From positions 10,410,001 through 10,474,000 of the forward strand of contig NC_068972.1 in assembly GCF_016808095.1 (NCBI RefSeq): a stretch of 64,000 bases of DNA, given 5' to 3'. A program made the translations under genes and the position numbers. Under the pieces are notes generated by a model. The model had not been told where the DNA came from. It searched no databases and saw nothing but the letters and a program-made list of their open reading frames with translations. Source of the DNA: Vigna angularis (Eukaryota > Streptophyta > Magnoliopsida > Fabales > Fabaceae). Shown one piece after another: positions 59,640 to 64,000 of this stretch; position 1 is the stretch's first letter, and every line of letters begins with the position of its first letter.

Positions 59640-62188
59640 TAAACCTTCCCTACAATCACTGCCACAAGCTCATCAAATCTCAGCTTCCGGAAATTTCCAG
59701 GACCAAGGCAGATGACAACCTGCTACAGAAAAGCAAAACAGAAAAATAAAGAAAATAAAACAGAAGAAAGAAGAGAGAATAAGATCGCACTAAGGAGTAG
59801 CAGAAACACGTTACACCAAAGAGAAACACCGATTATTTGATTTCAAGAACGTTCACTTTTTCAAAATGAAAATTAAACAAAGAATATCAAAACCCAACGG
59901 ATACGACAAGGCATTATTAATTAATTAGTAAGAATATATCCAGCCAACAACCAAGCTGATGCAGTGAACGAAAAGACGACATTATCCTCAACCCAAACCT
60001 CGCCCGTTACACAAAAACCCTGTTTCTTGGATTCATACGACAAACATGGTCCGATTATTGATCAATTCCATCAAGTAAACAATAACAACACCAACCATAC
60101 ACAAGAAAACGAACTATCGCAGACCCACATCCTAAAATAATCCAATTTTCTCATAAATTACTCGGAAAAGAAAAAAAGAAAAGCTAAAGAACAGAAGGCA
60201 AACAATGGTGTGCCCAGTTTCCGTGCTCCACAAAACCTGAATTGCATAACCCTAAAAGAAATAAAACCTGAAATTCAGGGTTTTGGTGACGTGAGTGAGG
60301 TGGAGAAAAAGTGAAACCAACTTTTCCATTCCAATTGTCTTTTATCGACTTTCCCAGGAGACACAAACTCAACAAAAAGAAAAAAAAATTGTCCAAACAA
60401 AAGATATATACAGAGGGAGAGGAACTCACAGAATTTCAAACGGTAAAAGAAGAAGATTGCGCAGAAGAACAATTCGAAATTGAAAGGAAGCAGAGGTTTT
60501 TGATTGTGGATTTTAGAAAAATTACACACAGAAACGAAGGTTTGGCTGAGAAATTGTAACCGAAAATATGATTGGTATGAAAAATGAATTTGAAAAATGG
60601 AATTGAAATGGGAAATTAATGCTCTTGCTTGAGATTTAATGATTAAGAATGAGGAGTGTGAAGAGCATGGGCAGTGAAGCAGTGAGTGGGAATATTAGGA
60701 AAAGTCGAAGGGCAAAATGGTTATGAAATTAAATTCAAAAGCGCGCGTGCGGTTCAAAAGAAATGTTATTAAATGTTAATTTAGAATTCGGTCCGAAACT
60801 GAATTTTAACATTTTTCTTTAAGTAAATGGATTAAAATAAAAATTGGAATTCAAGTTTTTGGAAGTCAAATTTTGATCATAAATAAAAATTATATTATTG
60901 AAATAAATACGTTTAGATAATAAAACTCAACTGTGCTGTGTACTAAAAAAAAAAAATCACAATTTACATGCAATTCTCTTTATACATATTGATGGAAAAA
61001 ATAAAGAGAGTAAATCCTTTTAGAAAAAAAAGCTGAAATTATAGACCACAAATATCTCGCATTGATGACAATTATGTTCGAACTTTAGTCTAACAGGATG
61101 GCAAATAATTAATGCAATTGTATATCAAACACAGATTAAAAATTATTTATCAAGCTAAAATCATTTTGTGTCAGTTGGTCGAGAATTTTAAAAATCATAT
61201 GTATATTTTCATCAAAAATAATTATTACATGAGAAGTTGAAGTGTTGTTTATTAAAATTTAATGACTTCTTTAAAAAATTACATAATATTTTTGATATAT
61301 CGTTTCTTATTATTCAGAAATTGTAATTTAACATAGTTTAAATATATTTTTTTATTTTCATTATTTGAAACATTTTTTAAGAATAAAATAATAACATAAT
61401 TTTATGTTTTAAAATAAAATTATAGTCTTTAAAACAAATAATATTTCTTATATATAATGATTAGTTTTGACTATATTACTCACCACACTTAAAATCAAAA
61501 TACTTATAAAAATTAGAATTAAAAAATGACATTGAACTTAAACCAAATTAGTTGGTCTGACTATATTAAATGTAATTTATTTATCATACAAATACGTGTT
61601 TTTTTAATACGAATCAAAAGCTTGAATCCTCAGCTTTACGATGCATGGAGCATACTGATATTGTTAGAACCTTTTTTTCTAGGGCGATGATGCAACTTTA
61701 TTTTCAAGGATGAATAAAGTTAATCATTATAATGATGTTAAGATTGTTATTTAATATTTCTTTTGACCTTTTTTTTATGTATCTTCTCTACACTTTCTCT
61801 TGAACTTTGGTCTGCTCTATTTTAATATACATATTCTTCGACTTCAACTTAATCCAATAAAAAAAATATCGAATTTAACTACTTTTCTACAATATTTGTG
61901 TTTTATACTTTTAATTTTAAGTAATTACTTAAAATTACCTTGCAAACAAATTTAAAACTATTTAGTTTAAAATCAATTAGGTGTGTGTAATAATTTACGA
62001 CTAAATAAATAATATTTACATTAAATCAATATTATTTAAATTCAAATATATAGCTCTCTACCATGAAATAGATACATATTGTCTAAAATTAAATATAAAA
62101 AAGAAAAGTGTCGTGAAAATAAAAACAATAATAATATAAAAACATCTTGTTTTGTAGTGGTGTAATTTTAGTATCATAATACATATTT
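59640..62188. other. 5' UTR/promoter of the Ser-rich gene and AT-rich spacer
   Basis: 59,640-60,560 is the probable 5' leader, with an intron, of the minus-strand gene. Beyond about 60,700 the sequence is AT-rich with no recognisable gene up to the next MULE. Confidence 0.45.
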
Positions 62189-64000
62189 GGTTTAATGTCT
62201 CCGTAGGTCCCTATTTTGGTCATGAATTTCAAATAGGTCCTCTTTCTTTTCGGCATATCAATTGAGTCCTTATTTTTGTAAAATTGAATCAATTACAGGT
62301 CTGCCGTTAAATTGAACAAACGGTCGTTACAGTATTGGTTACGTGGCATGGTTGAGTGCAGTTACTAATCAGACGTGGCATTTAAAACGATTTTTGTATT
62401 AAATAATTGGTATGCACAGATGTATATTCACTTTTGGGTAAGGGCATACTAGGAAAATTGAAAAAATTAAAGGGCAAGACGTTTTAATTGAGGAATGCAA
62501 CTGAGATTGGGGAAAGAAATTGAGGGTTTTTATTATTAGGGTTCGCGTGAGAGAAGAAAAATCGCGATCCTAAGTTCAAGCTGAAGCGGCAGAGTGCATG
62601 CAGGGGTTCGTGTCTCGGTAGGTCAGGTGTGGGTCCTTTTATTATTGGAAGCAAGAAGCTGAAGCACGTGGTGAGTGGAGGTTAATCTCAAGGAAGGTCA
62701 GTGTTTGTGCTTTATTGTCTTCGTTTTTATTGAATCGAAACTACAATATTCGATGGTGGTCCCCCATTGATGTATGGTTTGGTCTCTGGTTTTGATTGCA
62801 TTTTGGTGGTCCCCCATGTATGTTTAAAGTTATTTGACTTTGTCTGAGTGCGTATGTTTAAAGTTATTTGATCTCTGTGCCTATTTAAGTATATATTTTT
62901 TTTGTCGTGATATGTTTTCATAATAGGTCTGTAGATATATTTATGTTGTGTTGTGCGTAATGGAGGACGCTATTGTGTGTGTTTTCCACCATGGAGGAAA
63001 GTTCATTAATGATAGTACCCTAAAGTATGAAGGGGAGACAACAACTTTGTCCTTTGACCCTGACATGTGGAGTTTTTTTGTGGTTGTCAGTGTAGTGAAA
63101 ATTTAGGATATGAGAATTTTAAAGATTTATGGTACTGTTTAGGAGGGGGTTTAGTGTTGGAAAATAGGTTGGAACAATTGATTGATGACAGAGGTGCCAT
63201 GCATATGGCTAACTTAGCTAGGCTTAATGTTGAAGTTCATTTATACGTTGTCCATGTAGTTTCTGATCCCGAAGTCATTCATATGCTTGAAGACATTACT
63301 AATGATGAAGGAGAAGTCGAAGGTAATGGTACAGTACAAAAAGAGGGTGAAGAAGATGGTGATTTTGTTCAAGTAAATGGTTAAGGTGATGGTGACTTAC
63401 AAGAGGTGAATGTTTGTGAAGAAGATGGTGACGGTGTTGAAGTAAATGGTGTAGTTGATGGTGACTTACAAGAGGTGAATGTTTGTGAAGAAGATGGTGA
63501 CGGTGTTGAAGTAAATGGTGTAGTTGATGGTGACTTACAAGAGGTGAATGTTTGTGAAGAAGATGGTGACGGTGTTGAAGTAAATGGTGTAGTTGATGGT
63601 GACTTAGAAGAGGTGAACGAGGGTGAAGAAGATGGTGGTGCTGTTGAAGTATAGGTTGAAGGTCATGGTCACGTACAAGAGTTGCATGAGGTTGAAGAAG
63701 AGCAAGAGTTGAATGTGTGTGAAGGAGTTGTGGAGGATGAAGTTTATCTTTGTAGTTGGAGTACATCTACTGAAGAAGGTGATGTACATGGAAATAATGA
63801 GTGCTTAGAGGGCCTAGTAGATGTGAGTGTTGAATGTGATATAGATGGTGATGTAGATGGTAATGTCGAAGTAGAAGTAGAAGTAGAAAGTCTTTATGAC
63901 AGTGATGATGACCGTGATAATGTCAGTGTTGAATGTCATGATCATGACGATAGAGGATTGTCAGATTTTGAGTGGAAATCTGAGGAATTTCTTAGTGCAA
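62189..64000 (+). mobile_element. Second copy of the MULE family, left part only (runs off the window)
   Basis: Starts GGTTTAATGTCTCCGTAGG. The first 340 bp are nearly identical to both ends of the 8-kb element, then the sequence diverges into a true 5' region leading to the transposase start at 62960. This gives the native left-end structure that the 8-kb element has lost. Confidence 0.88.
62960..64000 (+). pseudogene. MULE transposase N-terminal part, frameshifted
   Basis: ATG at 62960 reads MEDAIVCVFHHGGKFIND..TTLSFDPDMWSFF. At about 63,075 the frame shifts to CSENLGYENFKDLWYCLGGG, LEQLIDDRGAMHMANLARLN and VHLYVVHVVSDPEVIH, the N-terminal domain usual for plant MULE transposases. From there it matches the 8-kb element's transposase almost exactly, including the acidic repeats, but has TAA at 63382 and TAG at 63652. 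The gene continues past the window edge. Confidence 0.85.

Overview
This is plant nuclear DNA from a eudicot. It is AT-rich, with introns that have GT..AG borders, long AT and CT/TA microsatellites, and plant-type Ty3/gypsy, Copia-like and Mutator-like (MULE) elements. Retroelement types and the protein-level look of the genes suggest a phaseoloid legume (Vigna/Phaseolus-like); this is inference. Positions 1-20,700 are gene space. The rest is almost wholly nested repeats and broken gene pieces.

Gene space. Two intact plus-strand genes sit side by side. The first is a ten-exon SEC12-like ER protein of the PHF1 (PHOSPHATE TRANSPORTER TRAFFIC FACILITATOR 1) type (2442-8043, 394 aa). The second is a fourteen-exon chloroplast phosphoglucan phosphatase SEX4 (12837-20612, 371 aa). 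The Arabidopsis orthologues are also neighbours (At3g52190 and At3g52180), so this is conserved microsynteny. PHF1 intron 7 holds a 176-bp solo LTR with a perfect 5-bp target duplication. Between the genes lies a 1.27-kb Pack-MULE carrying a broken fasciclin-like arabinogalactan protein fragment. SEX4 introns hold MITE-like hairpins, a 34-bp minisatellite and a long AT tract.

21.7-29.7 kb: one 8.0-kb Mutator-like element. Its left 3.07 kb is an inverted copy of its right 2.95 kb. The centre and right side encode a spliced MURA-type transposase with DDE residues, SWIM finger and zinc knuckle all present but the N-terminus cut off. A convergent GRF-zinc-finger/membrane gene follows. A 60-bp minisatellite lies between the two genes. 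The inversion junction shows TTAAT microhomology. A second family member starts at 62,189, runs off the window and shows the missing N-terminal part. The Pack-MULE at 9.9 kb has related terminal repeats.

32.7-43.1 kb: retroelement pieces. These are an integrase C-terminal remnant, a truncated purple acid phosphatase pseudogene, and a Tat/Retand-like Ty3 element on the minus strand. That element carries a plus-strand (antisense) coiled-coil ORF, split by a nested 3.06-kb TG..CA insertion with a CCTAC duplication.

43.1-60.6 kb: an LTR fragment, then an array of about twenty minus-strand exon fragments of clathrin heavy chain, all from one stretch of the protein and repeated in shuffled, partly deleted units. 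Inserted into it are a 5.1-kb Reina-like chromovirus (47,261-52,354), a 353-bp solo LTR (52,818-53,170) and a 1.6-kb palindrome of two inverted LTR starts (56,425-58,036), each with a perfect 5-bp target duplication. Upstream of the array in the same direction is the 5' end of an unidentified Ser-rich protein gene (59,640-59,013), so the locus resembles a rearranged chimera. All calls come from reading the sequence and from memory of protein families; no search was run.
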